Positions 23,914-33,077 of a stretch of DNA of 64,000 bases are shown here, piece by piece. This DNA is from Nocardioides oleivorans (GTDB lineage Bacteria; Actinomycetota; Actinomycetes; Propionibacteriales; Nocardioidaceae): the NCBI RefSeq assembly GCF_004137255.1, contig NZ_SDWT01000001.1, forward strand, positions 3,224,001 through 3,288,000, read 5' to 3'. The translations under genes were made by a program, and so were the position numbers. The notes beneath the pieces are model-generated. The model did not search any database, was not told the origin of the DNA, and saw only the letters and a list, made by a program, of their open reading frames with translations. The first letter of the stretch is position 1. Every line of letters starts with the position of its first letter.

Positions 23914-25056
23914 TCAGCCCACGGCGTAGGGGTGCTCGCTCGCGCGCCCCTGGAACGCGAGGATCGCGGGGTTGCGGATCCGACCGTCCTGGATCTCGAT
24001 CGCCCGCGTGACGGTCTCGTTGGTCGCCCACGCCTCGGGGCCGCCCACCACGGTGTCGATGAACGGCAGCAGCGCCTCGCTGTTCTCCCACGTCGCCGAG
24101 CTCCACAGGTAGGACGGGCTGTGGTCGACCGCGTAGTAGTGGACCCCGTCCCCGACGGTGAACATCGGGGCGTCGAACGTCGTCGGGACCGCCCACGAGA
24201 AGCCCATGCCCTCGTCGCACGAGACGTCGACGATGAGGCTGCCCGTCCGGAACCCGGAGAGGTCCTCGGTGCGCAGGTAGGTCAACGGGGCTGCGGTGTC
24301 CTGCAGCGTGCAGTTGACGACGATGTCGTTCTCGGCGAGGTACGCCGCCAGCGGCTCGCGGCCACGGTCGGTGATGACCATGCTGGCGTCGGGCTCGTCC
24401 GGGTCGTGGTCGAACTGCCGGATCAGCACCGAGTGGATCGGCGACCCCACGGCTGCGACACCGCGCGTGGTGAGCACCGCGACGTCGCTGACGCCGTGGG
24501 CCTTGAGGGCGGTGACCGCCCCGCGTGCCGTCGCCCCGAAACCGATGACCACCGCACTCAGCCGGCGCCCGTAGTCGCCGGTGATGCCGACGAGCTCCAT
24601 GGCCTGGAGCACCGAGCAGTAGCCCGCGAGCTCGTTGTTCTTGTGGAAGACGTGCAGCCCGACGTAGCCGTCGCGGGTCCAGTGGTTCATCGCCTCGAAG
24701 GCGATCAGCGTCAGCTCGCGGTCGATGGCCAGCTGCGTCAGCTCGGTGTCCTGGACGCAGTGCGGCCACCCCCACAGCACCTGGCCGGCGTGCATCAGGG
24801 CCACGTCCTCGTGCTGCGGCTTCGGCAGCACGACGACGTCGGAGGTGGCGATGATCTCCTCACGCGTGGCGAAGCCGGCGACGTGCGGGGCGAGGTCGGC
24901 GTCGGAGATGCCGAAGCGCGAGCCGTAGTCGTGCTCGAGGGTCGTCCGGGCCGCGACGTCAGTGGCCAGCCGGTGCAGGTGCTCCGGGTGGAGGGGGAGA
25001 CGGTGCTCGTTCTCCTTGGCCGAGGTGCCGATGACGCCGAGGCTGAGCCGGCTCAC
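23914..25056 (-). CDS. N5-(carboxyethyl)ornithine synthase-like / alanine dehydrogenase-PNT family protein
   Basis: A 380-residue NAD(P)-dependent dehydrogenase-like protein. The N-terminus LGVIGTSAKENEHRLPLHPE is the alanine dehydrogenase/PNT type substrate fold. AVVIGFGATARGAVTALKAH (about 181-200) is the Rossmann glycine loop, and IVDVSCDEGMGFSW a later motif. These features fit N5-(carboxyethyl)ornithine synthase, which condenses pyruvate and ornithine reductively, better than alanine dehydrogenase, but the substrate is inferred. GTG 25056 overlaps the stop of the Lys-rich small gene in GTGA, so translation is coupled. Confidence 0.75.
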   Translation of the reverse strand: MSRLSLGVIGTSAKENEHRLPLHPEHLHRLATDVAARTTLEHDYGSRFGISDADLAPHVAGFATREEIIATSDVVVLPKPQHEDVALMHAGQVLWGWPHCVQDTELTQLAIDRELTLIAFEAMNHWTRDGYVGLHVFHKNNELAGYCSVLQAMELVGITGDYGRRLSAVVIGFGATARGAVTALKAHGVSDVAVLTTRGVAAVGSPIHSVLIRQFDHDPDEPDASMVITDRGREPLAAYLAENDIVVNCTLQDTAAPLTYLRTEDLSGFRTGSLIVDVSCDEGMGFSWAVPTTFDAPMFTVGDGVHYYAVDHSPSYLWSSATWENSEALLPFIDTVVGGPEAWATNETVTRAIEIQDGRIRNPAILAFQGRASEHPYAVG

Positions 25057-25187
25057 TTCTTCTTCGGCATGAAGGGCTCGGTGGAGTCGCCCTTCCCGGC
25101 GGCCTTCGCGTGCTTGTCGGCACGCTTCTCCTTGATGGACTTGCCGGACTTCTTGGACATGCCTTGCCGCGGCGACTTGTCGCTCAT
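25053..25187 (-). CDS. Lys-rich small protein of 44 residues
   Basis: ATG 25187 follows an excellent ribosome-binding site (GAGGGAGCC read on the minus strand). The product is highly basic (MSKKSGKSIKEKRADKHAKA in the middle, tail FMPKKK) and lacks membrane segments. Similar short K-rich proteins occur in other actinobacteria, but no function is known to me. Its TGA overlaps the GTG of the dehydrogenase gene by 4 nt. It could be a nucleic-acid-binding small protein or a translational leader. Confidence 0.65.
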   Translation of the reverse strand: MSDKSPRQGMSKKSGKSIKEKRADKHAKAAGKGDSTEPFMPKKK

Positions 25188-25257
25188 CGGGGCTCCCTCG
25201 TCGGAAGCCTGGATGGCTCCGTGCTGCCACACTACGCGCCCCACTAACGTGGCTCCC

Positions 25258-26079
25258 GTGGACGACTCCTCGCTGGATCCCTCGCTGGACCCCTCGGCAG
25301 CACCCTCGCTGGCCGACGACGCCGCCCTCGCCGTCGAGCTGGTGCGCGAGGCCGCCGCCCTCGCGGCCCGGATCCGGACCGGGGGCCTCGACGTCGACTT
25401 CAAGACCAGCGGGTCCGACGTCGTCACCCAGGCCGACACCGCGGCCGAGCGGCTCATCGTCGACCGGCTGGCGGCCGAGCGCCCCGACGACGCGATCGTG
25501 GGGGAGGAGGGCGCCTCGCGACCGGGCACGTCCGGACGCACCTGGGTGATCGACCCGGTCGACGGCACCTTCAACTTCTCCCGCGGCAGCGACTGGTGGT
25601 GCAGCGCGATCGCCCTGGCCGGCGAGGACGACGTGCTGCTCGGCGCTGTCCACCACGCCGCCACGCAGCGGACCTGGGTCGGCGGCCCCGACCTGCCCAG
25701 CACGTGCGACGGCGTACGCCTGGGCGACCTGCCCGACACCCCGCCCGGCTCGCGGTGCGCGACGACCTACCTCCACCCGCCGTTCTTCGGCAGCGAGGTG
25801 GGCGATGCCTTCGCCCGTGCGCTCGGGCAGGTCGGCACGTTGCGGATGCTCGGCTCCGGGACGATGGACGCGATGGCGATCGCCTCGGGCCAGTGGGACG
25901 TGCTCTTCCAGCACTCCGTCGCCGACTGGGACCGGCTCCCGGGCGCGGCGATCGTCCGCGGCGCGGGCGGCGAGTCGCTCGTCGTACCGGCCGCGGGGGT
26001 GGACTGGACGGTCACCGGCGCGCCGGCGGCGGTCGCGGACGTCCGAGCCGCGCTGCTCGACGGCACGGACGCCCGGTAG
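25258..26079 (+). CDS. Inositol monophosphatase-family phosphatase
   Basis: About 273 residues with the full metal-site set of the IMPase/HisN superfamily: GEEGASRPG (about 82-90), [15 protein letters not shown] (about 96-110) and [19 protein letters not shown] (about 221-239). Substrates may be inositol-1-phosphate or histidinol phosphate; proximity to pgsA (phosphatidylinositol phosphate synthesis) favours an inositol link but does not prove it. GTG 25258 is set by TAACGT (25245-25250) 7 nt upstream. The N-terminus carries a short repeat [16 protein letters not shown]. Confidence 0.85.
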   Translation: MDDSSLDPSLDPSAAPSLADDAALAVELVREAAALAARIRTGGLDVDFKTSGSDVVTQADTAAERLIVDRLAAERPDDAIVGEEGASRPGTSGRTWVIDPVDGTFNFSRGSDWWCSAIALAGEDDVLLGAVHHAATQRTWVGGPDLPSTCDGVRLGDLPDTPPGSRCATTYLHPPFFGSEVGDAFARALGQVGTLRMLGSGTMDAMAIASGQWDVLFQHSVADWDRLPGAAIVRGAGGESLVVPAAGVDWTVTGAPAAVADVRAALLDGTDAR

Positions 26080-26082
26080 CCT
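26077..26082 (+). promoter_or_regulatory. -10 element built on the upstream stop codon
   Basis: TAGCCT contains the TAG stop of the phosphatase gene and ends 6 nt before the GTG of pgsA. It would give a leaderless pgsA transcript from within the operon. Confidence 0.55.
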
Positions 26083-26088
26083 GCCGCC

Positions 26089-26712
26089 GTGCTCGATCGG
26101 TTCAAGCAGTTCTGGCAGGGCGTCATGCTCGCGCCCTTCATCAACCTCTTCATCCGCCTCGGCATCAGCCCCGACGTGGTGACGCTGGTCGGCACCCTCG
26201 GCGTCAGCTTCGGCGCGCTGTTCTTCTTCTCCCAGGGCTGGGTGTGGCAGGGCGTGCTGTTCATCACCGCCTTCGTCTTCAGCGACCTGGTCGACGGCGC
26301 GATGGCCCGCAAGACGGGCCGCAAGGACGACTTCGGCGCCTTCCTCGACTCGACCCTCGACCGGGTGGCCGACGGCGCGCTCTTCGGCGGCCTCGCCCTC
26401 TTCTTCGCCTGGCACCACGAGAGCCACCTCTACCTCGTGCTGAGCCTGGTCATCCTCGTGATGGGCGCCGTGACGTCCTACGCCCGGGCGAAGGCCGACC
26501 ACCTCGGCTACGACGCCAAGGTCGGCGTCGCCGAGCGTCCGGACCGCCTGGTGGGGATGCTCGTGCCCGCCTTCTTCGCCGACCTCCTCGACCTGTGGTG
26601 GCTGCTCTACATCTCGCTGTGGGCCCTCGCCGCCGCGGCCACCGTGACGGTCGCGCAGCGCATCTGGGTCGTGCGCCGTCAGGCGCTCGCCCGCGCGGCC
26701 GCCCAGGGCTGA
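26089..26712 (+). CDS. pgsA: CDP-alcohol phosphatidyltransferase (phosphatidylinositol phosphate synthase type)
   Basis: A 207-residue membrane enzyme with about six helices. The CDP-alcohol phosphotransferase signature spans about 65-90 ([16 protein letters not shown] then [10 protein letters not shown]), with all four catalytic Asp in place. Actinobacterial homologues at this locus join CDP-diacylglycerol with inositol-1-phosphate, the first step of phosphatidylinositol synthesis; phosphatidylglycerol phosphate synthase is the alternative. In Streptomyces and mycobacteria the gene is followed by an acyltransferase and a mannosyltransferase for PIM lipids. Neither is present here; pdxS is next. 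Confidence 0.85.
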   Translation: MLDRFKQFWQGVMLAPFINLFIRLGISPDVVTLVGTLGVSFGALFFFSQGWVWQGVLFITAFVFSDLVDGAMARKTGRKDDFGAFLDSTLDRVADGALFGGLALFFAWHHESHLYLVLSLVILVMGAVTSYARAKADHLGYDAKVGVAERPDRLVGMLVPAFFADLLDLWWLLYISLWALAAAATVTVAQRIWVVRRQALARAAAQG

Positions 26713-26789
26713 GCGACCCCCGGGTCGTCGGCAGTTCGAGGCCCGGTCCCGGTGCCTCCTTTCGGATGAGTCCGCACTACGATCGGCTC

Positions 26790-27698
26790 ATGGCTGAGCA
26801 GACTGCAGAGACCCCCCTCGAGCACGGCACCAGCCGCGTGAAGCGCGGCATGGCCGAGATGCTCAAGGGCGGCGTGATCATGGACGTGGTGACCGCCGAG
26901 CAGGCGAAGATCGCCGAGGACGCCGGCGCCGTCGCCGTCATGGCCCTCGAGCGCGTGCCGGCCGACATCCGCGCCCAGGGCGGCGTGTCCCGGATGAGCG
27001 ACCCCGACATGATCGACGGCATCATCGAGGCCGTCTCGATCCCGGTGATGGCCAAGGCCCGCATCGGCCACTTCGCCGAGGCCCAGGTGCTCCAGTCGCT
27101 CGGCGTCGACTACATCGACGAGTCCGAGGTGCTCACCCCGGCCGACTACTCCCACCACATCGACAAGTGGGGCTTCACCGTCCCCTTCGTCTGCGGTGCG
27201 ACCAACCTCGGCGAGGCGTTGCGCCGGATCACCGAGGGCGCGGCGATGATCCGCTCCAAGGGCGAGGCCGGCACCGGCGACGTGTCCAACGCGGTCACCC
27301 ACATGCGCACCATCCGTGGCGAGCTCAACCGCCTGCACGGCATGGCCGAGGACGAGCTCTACGTCGCGGCCAAGGACCTCCAGGCTCCCTACGAGCTGGT
27401 CAAGGAGGTCGCGGCCGCGGGCAAGCTGCCGGTCGTCCTCTTCACCGCCGGCGGCATCGCCACCCCGGCCGACGCCGCGATGATGATGCAGCTCGGCGCC
27501 GAGGGCGTCTTCGTCGGCTCCGGCATCTTCAAGTCGGGCAACCCGGCCCAGCGCGCCGAGGCGATCGTCAAGGCCACCACGTTCTTCGACGACCCTGACG
27601 TGGTCGCCAAGGTCTCGCGCGGCCTCGGCGAGGCGATGGTCGGCATCAACGTCGACGAGCCCGCCCGCTCGATCCAGTTCGCCGAGCGCGGCTGGTAG
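26790..27698 (+). CDS. pdxS: Pyridoxal 5'-phosphate synthase subunit PdxS
   Basis: A 302-residue TIM-barrel synthase that makes PLP from ribose 5-phosphate, glyceraldehyde 3-phosphate and ammonia from PdxT. Diagnostic stretches are [60 protein letters not shown] and [20 protein letters not shown]. Length is normal. ATG 26790 is supported by TACGAT (26778-26783) 6 nt upstream (leaderless). pdxT is not adjacent; an inverted serine hydrolase gene separates the two. Confidence 0.97.
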   Translation: MAEQTAETPLEHGTSRVKRGMAEMLKGGVIMDVVTAEQAKIAEDAGAVAVMALERVPADIRAQGGVSRMSDPDMIDGIIEAVSIPVMAKARIGHFAEAQVLQSLGVDYIDESEVLTPADYSHHIDKWGFTVPFVCGATNLGEALRRITEGAAMIRSKGEAGTGDVSNAVTHMRTIRGELNRLHGMAEDELYVAAKDLQAPYELVKEVAAAGKLPVVLFTAGGIATPADAAMMMQLGAEGVFVGSGIFKSGNPAQRAEAIVKATTFFDDPDVVAKVSRGLGEAMVGINVDEPARSIQFAERGW

Positions 27699-27705
27699 TC
27701 GGCGC

Positions 27706-28824
27706 CTACTTCCTCAGCGCGTCCACCAGCACGGTGGCCGCGTTGCCGAAGCCGTACGCCTCCTCGCCCGGCTGGGCGGGCAGCCCGAGCCGGATCACGA
27801 GGGTCCTCGTGGTGGGGTCGACGAGCAGCACCTGTCCGCCGAGGCCGAGCGCTGCGAACAGGTCCGGGTCGGCGTACGACGCCAGCTGGCCGGTCACGGG
27901 TCGCAGGGGCTGGCCCTGTGCGTCCACCGGGTCGGTGGCCCCGCGGACCTGCCCCGGCCGGTTGAGCCACCAGAGGTAGCCGTAGGCCGCGTTGTGCACC
28001 GTCGACGAGCGGCCGACGGCCCGCGCCACGTAGGCCCTGTCGAGGTAGCGCCTGCCGTCGACCTTCCCCCTGCCGAGGTAGAGCATCCCGAGGTGGGCGA
28101 GGTCCAGGCAGGTCGTGGTGACGCCGTAGAACGCGTTGGCGTTGCCGGACCGGTCGGTGGTGAAGGTCGTGTGCGCCATGCCGAGCGGCTCGAACAGCCG
28201 CGTGCGGGCGAACCTCGCGACCGGCATCCCGGTCGCCTCCTCCAGCACCGGCTCGAGGACCTGGATCGCGGCGTTGTTGTACTGCCACGCGCTGCCGGGG
28301 GCGTACTGCTGCGTGAGGCCGACGGCGTACCTCGTGCGGTTGCGTGCGCCGAGCAGGTCGCCGTAGTCGGACTGCAGCGACCAGAAGCGGCCGCTGTCGT
28401 TGGACAGCAGGTTGCGCACGGTCACCGACGCCGACGGCGTGCCGCGCCACTCGGGCACGTAGGTCGAGACGGTGTCGTCGAGGCGCAGGTCGCCGTCGCG
28501 GATCGCGATGCCGACGAGGGTCGCGGTGACCGACTTCGTGATCGAGAACACCTCGCGCGGGGTGTCGCGGCTCAACCGCCAGTTGGCCTCCTTCGCCAGC
28601 TTGCCGTCGCGCAGCACCGCGAAGCACGTGGAGTCGAGAGCCTTCGCCTCCTTGGCCCCCGCCGACAGGGCGCCGGGCCTCAGCCCCAGGTCGGACGGCG
28701 AACGCACCGGCCAGCCGTCGACGGTGAGCTGACCGGCCTGCTCGGCCGTGGCGGGCACGCCGCAGAGCACGAGGGCGGCGGTGAGCAGCATGGCGCCGAG
28801 TGCTTGGGCGCGGGGGAGCCTCAT
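27706..28824 (-). CDS. Secreted serine hydrolase (class C beta-lactamase fold)
   Basis: The 372 residues start with a Sec signal (MRLPRAQALGAMLLTAALVL, cleavage probably after ATA27). The serine beta-lactamase/DD-peptidase set is visible: nucleophile motif SITK (Ser94-Lys97), Tyr in WQYNNAA and a late GLGGQ in place of the KTG triad. This is typical of the esterase/D-aminopeptidase-like branch rather than a true beta-lactamase. It is encoded against the flow between pdxS and pdxT and ends 7 nt from pdxS. A minus-strand TAGGCT (28833-28838) lies 8 nt before its ATG. Confidence 0.85.
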   Translation of the reverse strand: MRLPRAQALGAMLLTAALVLCGVPATAEQAGQLTVDGWPVRSPSDLGLRPGALSAGAKEAKALDSTCFAVLRDGKLAKEANWRLSRDTPREVFSITKSVTATLVGIAIRDGDLRLDDTVSTYVPEWRGTPSASVTVRNLLSNDSGRFWSLQSDYGDLLGARNRTRYAVGLTQQYAPGSAWQYNNAAIQVLEPVLEEATGMPVARFARTRLFEPLGMAHTTFTTDRSGNANAFYGVTTTCLDLAHLGMLYLGRGKVDGRRYLDRAYVARAVGRSSTVHNAAYGYLWWLNRPGQVRGATDPVDAQGQPLRPVTGQLASYADPDLFAALGLGGQVLLVDPTTRTLVIRLGLPAQPGEEAYGFGNAATVLVDALRK

Positions 28825-28869
28825 GGGTGGTGAGCCTAGGCCGGGAACGCGGTCCTAGGATCGGCGATC

Positions 28870-29469
28870 GTGAACCCGACCATCGGCGTGCTCGCCCTCC
28901 AGGGCGACGTCCGCGAGCACCTCGCCGCCCTGCGCTCGCTGGGGGCGGACCCGGTCGCCGTACGACGACCGGCCGAGCTCGCGGCCTGCGACGGCCTCGT
29001 CCTCCCGGGCGGGGAGTCCACGACGATGGTCAAGCTGGCCCGGATCTTCGACCTGCTCGAGCCGCTGCGCGAGGCGGTCGCCGGCGGGCTGCCGGCCTTC
29101 GGGACGTGCGCCGGGATGATCCTCCTCGCGGACCGGATCGAGGACGGCGCGCCCGGTCAGGAGACCGTCGGCGGGCTGCACATCACGGTGCGACGCAACG
29201 CGTTCGGCCGTCAGGTCGACTCGTTCGAGGAGGACCTCGACGTCGACGGCCTGGCCGACCCCGTGCGGGCGGTCTTCATCCGCGCGCCCTGGGTCGAGTC
29301 GGTCGGCGACGACGTCGACGTACTGGCTCGGGTCGGTGGTGGACCGGCCGTGGGTAGGATCGTCGCGGTGCGTCAGGGCCCCCTGATGGCGACCTCGTTC
29401 CATCCGGAGGTCGGCGGCGACGACCGGGTCCACGGCATGTTCGTGGACCTGGTGCGCTCGGTCCGGTGA
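28870..29469 (+). CDS. pdxT: Pyridoxal 5'-phosphate synthase glutaminase PdxT
   Basis: A 199-residue class I glutaminase that feeds ammonia to Pdx[14 protein letters not shown] starts the protein. [10 protein letters not shown] is the oxyanion region, and the triad is Cys80 (FGTCAGM), His178 and Glu180 (FHPEV). GTG 28870 is chosen from TAGGAT (28856-28861) 8 nt upstream, so pdxT has its own promoter and does not depend on pdxS transcription. yebC follows after 34 nt. Confidence 0.96.
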   Translation: MNPTIGVLALQGDVREHLAALRSLGADPVAVRRPAELAACDGLVLPGGESTTMVKLARIFDLLEPLREAVAGGLPAFGTCAGMILLADRIEDGAPGQETVGGLHITVRRNAFGRQVDSFEEDLDVDGLADPVRAVFIRAPWVESVGDDVDVLARVGGGPAVGRIVAVRQGPLMATSFHPEVGGDDRVHGMFVDLVRSVR

Positions 29470-29503
29470 CCGCACCTCACGACACGCGACAGATAGAGGA
29501 CCC

Positions 29504-30289
29504 ATGTCAGGCCACTCCAAGTGGGCAACGACCAAGCACAAGAAGGCCGCGATCGACGCCAAGCGCGGCAAGCTCTTCGCCAAGCTGATCAAGAACATCG
29601 AGGTCGCGGCGAAGCAGGGCGGCGGCGACCCCGCCGGCAACCCGACCCTCTACGACGCCATCCAGAAGGCGAAGAAGAGCTCGGTCCCGAACAAGAACAT
29701 CGACTCCGCCCTCAAGCGTGGCTCCGGTGCCGAGTCGGGTGGCGTCGACTACAAGACGATCTCCTACGAGGTCTACGGCCCGCAGGGCGTGGCCTTCCTC
29801 GTCGAGTGCCTCACCGACAACACCAACCGCGCCGCGATGGAGGTCCGCACGGCGGTCACCCGCAACGGCGGCACCATGGCCGACCCCGGCTCCGTCTCGC
29901 GCCTGTTCACCCGCAAGGGCGTCGTCGTGGTGCCGAAGTCGCAGGACCACGACGGCACCGTGCGTGAGGTCTCCGAGGACGACGTCCTCGAGGCGACCCT
30001 CGACGCCGGCGCCGACGAGGTCAACGACCTCGACGAGGCCTTCCAGGTGCAGAGCGAGGCCACCGACGTCGTCGCGGTCCGCACCGCGCTGCAGGACGCC
30101 GGCATCGACTACGACTCCGCCGACGTGGAGTTCGTCGCCAGCCTCGAGATCCCGGTCGACGCCGACGGCGCCGGCAAGGTGCTCCGCCTCCTCGACGCCC
30201 TCGAGGACCTCGACGACGTCCAGGACGTCTTCACCAACGTCGACATCCCCGCCGACGTGATGGCCGAGCTCGAGGCCGCCGACGCCTGA
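29504..30289 (+). CDS. yebC: YebC/PmpR-family protein
   Basis: A 261-residue YebC/PmpR family member, starting [20 protein letters not shown] with the family's GHSKW motif, then AYEC-type core [20 protein letters not shown] and the acidic C-terminal domain. Family members act as DNA-binding regulators or, by more recent work, help ribosomes through difficult sequences. The place before ruvC is conserved across bacteria. ATG 29504 has AGAGGA (29494-29499) upstream. Confidence 0.95.
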   Translation: MSGHSKWATTKHKKAAIDAKRGKLFAKLIKNIEVAAKQGGGDPAGNPTLYDAIQKAKKSSVPNKNIDSALKRGSGAESGGVDYKTISYEVYGPQGVAFLVECLTDNTNRAAMEVRTAVTRNGGTMADPGSVSRLFTRKGVVVVPKSQDHDGTVREVSEDDVLEATLDAGADEVNDLDEAFQVQSEATDVVAVRTALQDAGIDYDSADVEFVASLEIPVDADGAGKVLRLLDALEDLDDVQDVFTNVDIPADVMAELEAADA

Positions 30290-30354
30290 CCCGCCGCCGG
30301 TGCCCGCCGCGTGTCGTACGCCGTCCCGCATCGGCCGCGGGATAGCGTGACCGC

Positions 30355-30370
30355 ACGAACACCTGTTCGG
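30355..30370. promoter_or_regulatory. LexA-like box upstream of ruvCAB
   Basis: ACGAACACCTGTTCGG matches TCGAAC-N4-GTTCGA at 10 of 12 fixed positions, and the two mismatches are the outermost bases. It lies just downstream of a -10-like TAGCGT (30343-30348), over the likely transcription start, 39 bp before the ruvC GTG. Confidence 0.72.
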
Positions 30371-30408
30371 ACGACCGGTCCGGGCAGGGTGAGGCGAGGG
30401 GGTGGGAC

Positions 30409-30960
30409 GTGCGGGTGCTCGGCATCGACCCCGGCCTGACCCGGTGCGGCGTGGGCGTGGTCGACGGCAGCGTCGGGCGCCCGTTGTCGATGGTCGACGT
30501 CGGCGTGATCCGCACCAGCTCCGACCTCCCGGTCGCCGAGCGGCTGGTCACCATCGAGAAGGGCCTCGACGCCTGGCTCGACGAGCACCGGCCCGACGCC
30601 GTGGCCGTGGAGCGGGTGTTCGCGCGGTCGGACTCGAGCACGATCATGGGCACCGCCCAGGCCAGCGGTATCGCCCTGGTCGTCGCGGCCCGCCGCGGTC
30701 TGCCGATCGCGATGCACACCCCCAGCGAGGTCAAGGCCGCCGTGTCCGGCAACGGCCGCGCCGACAAGGCCCAGGTCGGCGCGATGGTGGTCCGGATCCT
30801 CCGGCTCACCGAGCTGCCGAAGCCCGCCGACGCCGCGGACGCGCTCGCGCTCGCCATCACCCACGTGTGGCGCGGCTCGGCCAGCAACCGTCTCGAGGCC
30901 GCCGTGGCCCAGCAGCAGGCCTTGGCGAAGGCCCAGAAGCAGAAGATGAGGACCCGATGA
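30409..30960 (+). CDS. ruvC: Holliday junction resolvase RuvC
   Basis: A 183-residue endonuclease that cuts Holliday junctions. Acidic active-site residues are Asp7 (LGIDPG), Glu68 (AVERVF) and the pair in DAADALALAITH near 141-144. A Q/K-rich tail ([17 protein letters not shown]) extends beyond the catalytic fold. GTG 30409 follows a GAGGGGGTG stretch. The TGA overlaps the ruvA ATG (ATGA). Confidence 0.96.
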   Translation: MRVLGIDPGLTRCGVGVVDGSVGRPLSMVDVGVIRTSSDLPVAERLVTIEKGLDAWLDEHRPDAVAVERVFARSDSSTIMGTAQASGIALVVAARRGLPIAMHTPSEVKAAVSGNGRADKAQVGAMVVRILRLTELPKPADAADALALAITHVWRGSASNRLEAAVAQQQALAKAQKQKMRTR

Positions 30961-31556
30961 TCGCCTTCGTCCGCGGCGAGGTCGCCGCCGTCACGCTCAC
31001 CAGCGCCGTGCTCGAGGTCGGGGGAGTCGGCCTCGAGCTGATGTGCACCCCCGGCACCCTCGCCACGCTGCGCATCGGCCAGCCGGCGACCCTGCCGACC
31101 AGCATGGTCGTGCGCGAGGACAGCCTGACGATCTTCGGCTTCCTCGACGACGACGAGAAGTCGATCTTCGAGATCGTCCAGACCGCGTCGGGTGTCGGAC
31201 CCAAGGTCGCCCAGGCGATCGTCGCGGTGATGAGCCCCGACGACGTGCGCCGCGCGATCAGCACCGAGGACGTCAAGGCGCTCACCCGCGTGCCGGGGAT
31301 CGGGCAGAAGGGCGCCCAGCGGATCATCCTCGAGCTCAAGGACCGCATCGGCCCGCCGGTCGGGGTGCACCACCCGGCCGCGACGATCCCGCAGCGCGAC
31401 GCCTGGCGCGACCAGGTCCAGCAGGGGCTGGTCGGCCTCGGCTGGTCGGCCAAGGAGTCGGAGAAGGCGGTCGAGGCCGTGGCTCCCGACGCCGGCACCA
31501 CCCCCGACGTCGGCGCCCTCCTGCGCGCCGCTCTGCGCACCTTGAGCAAGGCGTGA
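30957..31556 (+). CDS. ruvA: Holliday junction DNA helicase subunit RuvA
   Basis: A 199-residue junction-binding protein that forms the tetramer on which RuvB motors sit. Domain I ([20 protein letters not shown]), the helix-hairpin-helix segments ([34 protein letters not shown]) and the C-terminal RuvB-binding three-helix domain (about 140-199) are all present. Its ATG overlaps the ruvC stop; ruvB follows after 10 nt. Confidence 0.96.
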   Translation: MIAFVRGEVAAVTLTSAVLEVGGVGLELMCTPGTLATLRIGQPATLPTSMVVREDSLTIFGFLDDDEKSIFEIVQTASGVGPKVAQAIVAVMSPDDVRRAISTEDVKALTRVPGIGQKGAQRIILELKDRIGPPVGVHHPAATIPQRDAWRDQVQQGLVGLGWSAKESEKAVEAVAPDAGTTPDVGALLRAALRTLSKA

Positions 31557-31566
31557 GCGGGGCGCG

Positions 31567-32652
31567 ATGAACTGGGACGACACCGACGAGGACGTCGAGC
31601 TCACGGCGGCCGAGCACGCCCACCTCCAGCGGCTCACCGACGCCGAGGCCGACAGCGACGAGCGCGCGGTCGAGGCGGCGCTCCGCCCGAAGACGCTCGA
31701 CGAGGTGGTCGGGCAGGTGCGCGTGCGCGACCAGCTCGGGCTGGTCCTCGAGGCCGCCCGCCGCCGCGGCCGAGCGCCCGACCACGTCCTGCTGTCGGGC
31801 CCGCCCGGGCTCGGCAAGACCACGCTCGCGATGATCATCGCCGCCGAGATGACCACGCCCCTGCGGCTCACCAGCGGGCCGGCGATCACCCACGCCGGCG
31901 ACCTCGCCGCGATCCTGTCCGGCCTCAACGAGAACGACGTCCTCTTCGTCGACGAGATCCACCGGATGTCGCGCCCGGCCGAGGAGATGCTCTACATGGC
32001 CATGGAGGACTACCGGGTCGACGTCGTCATCGGCAAGGGCCCCGGCGCCACCGCGATCCCGCTCGAGATCCCGCCGTTCACCCTCGTCGGCGCCACCACC
32101 CGCGCCGGGCTGCTGCCGGGCCCGCTGCGCGACCGGTTCGGGTTCACCGCCCACCTGGAGTTCTACGAGCCCCACGAGCTCGACCGCATCGTCCACCGCA
32201 GCGCCGGCCTCCTCGGCGTACACCTCACGGCCGAGGGGTCGAAGGAGATCGCCGGTCGGTCCCGCGGCACCCCCCGCATCGCCAACCGGCTCCTGCGCCG
32301 GGTCCGCGACTACGCCCAGGTCCGCGCCGACGGCGTGCTGACCCTGCCGGTGGCCCAGGCGGCACTCGACCTGTTCGAGGTCGACGAGTCCGGACTCGAC
32401 CGCCTCGACCGGGCGGTCCTCGACGTGCTGTGCCGCCGCTTCGGCGGGGGACCGGTCGGGGTCTCCACGCTCGCGGTCGCCGTCGGCGAGGAGCGCGAGA
32501 CCGTCGAGGAGGTCGCCGAGCCGTTCCTGGTCCGCAACGGCTTCCTCGCCCGTACGCCGCGGGGCCGCGTCGCGACGCCCGCCGCCTGGCACCACCTCGG
32601 CCTGACGCCTCCGCCGGTGCCCACGGTCGACTCCACGCTCTTCGACGACTGA
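31567..32652 (+). CDS. ruvB: Holliday junction DNA helicase motor RuvB
   Basis: A 361-residue AAA+ motor for branch migration. Walker [10 protein letters not shown] (about 78-86), Walker B LFVDEIHR (about 125-132), sensor 1 VGATTRAG, arginine-finger region [10 protein letters not shown], and the C-terminal winged helix with [16 protein letters not shown] are intact. An acidic N-terminal extension of about 30 residues precedes the usual [12 protein letters not shown] hairpin follows the gene at 32699. Confidence 0.97.
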   Translation: MNWDDTDEDVELTAAEHAHLQRLTDAEADSDERAVEAALRPKTLDEVVGQVRVRDQLGLVLEAARRRGRAPDHVLLSGPPGLGKTTLAMIIAAEMTTPLRLTSGPAITHAGDLAAILSGLNENDVLFVDEIHRMSRPAEEMLYMAMEDYRVDVVIGKGPGATAIPLEIPPFTLVGATTRAGLLPGPLRDRFGFTAHLEFYEPHELDRIVHRSAGLLGVHLTAEGSKEIAGRSRGTPRIANRLLRRVRDYAQVRADGVLTLPVAQAALDLFEVDESGLDRLDRAVLDVLCRRFGGGPVGVSTLAVAVGEERETVEEVAEPFLVRNGFLARTPRGRVATPAAWHHLGLTPPPVPTVDSTLFDD

Positions 32653-32698
32653 GCACGACCGAGCACGACCCGTAGGGCCGTGGCGCCCGACCATCGGC

Positions 32699-32722
32699 GG
32701 ATGGGCCGGGCGGTGCCCATCC
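32699..32722. terminator. Hairpin after ruvB
   Basis: GGATGGGC (32699-32706) and GCCCATCC (32715-32722) form a perfect 8-bp stem with an 8-nt loop. No T-run follows. It directly precedes the yajC promoter, so it probably separates ruvCAB from yajC-apt. Confidence 0.55.
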
Positions 32723-32725
32723 CCG

Positions 32726-32731
32726 TAGACT
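32726..32731 (+). promoter_or_regulatory. -10 element of yajC
   Basis: TAGACT follows the ruvB hairpin by 3 nt and gives a leader of roughly 50 nt. The leader carries AAGGAG (32772-32777) before the yajC GTG. Confidence 0.5.
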
Positions 32732-32786
32732 CCACGGGCTCAGGCACCCCCACGATCTCCCCCCGACCCCCAAGGAGACCCCTGCC

Positions 32787-33077
32787 GTGAACGATCTCGC
32801 CGCCCTGCTGCCCCTGGCCGCCATCCTGGCCCTGTTCTACTTCGTCGGGATCCGTCCCCAGCAGCGCCGGGCCAAGGAGGTCGCCGCCCTCCAGAGCAGC
32901 ATCGAGGTCGGCCAGCGCGTGATGATGTCGTCGGGCATCTTCGGCACCGTCACCTCGATCGACGACGACAAGGCGACCCTCGAGATCGCCCCCGGCACCC
33001 GGATCGAGATCGCCCGTGCGGCCATCGCGAAGGTCGAGTCCTCGGTCCCCGGGATCGGGGAGCCGGGCGATGCCTGA
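32787..33077 (+). CDS. yajC: Preprotein translocase accessory subunit YajC
   Basis: A 96-residue single-span protein. The membrane helix is at about 4-22 (LAALLPLAAILALFYFVGIR), followed by the conserved RPQQRRAKE and a cytoplasmic beta domain (VMMSSGIFGTVTSIDDDKAT). YajC assists SecDF-YidC. In related actinobacteria yajC is followed by secD and secF; here its stop overlaps apt by 8 nt and no secDF is present at this place. Confidence 0.93.
   Translation: MNDLAALLPLAAILALFYFVGIRPQQRRAKEVAALQSSIEVGQRVMMSSGIFGTVTSIDDDKATLEIAPGTRIEIARAAIAKVESSVPGIGEPGDA

Noticed and set aside
28001..28824. True beta-lactamase (resistance gene)
   Set aside because: SITK and a Tyr motif are present but the KTG triad is not convincing; the sequence fits the esterase/aminopeptidase-like serine hydrolases better.
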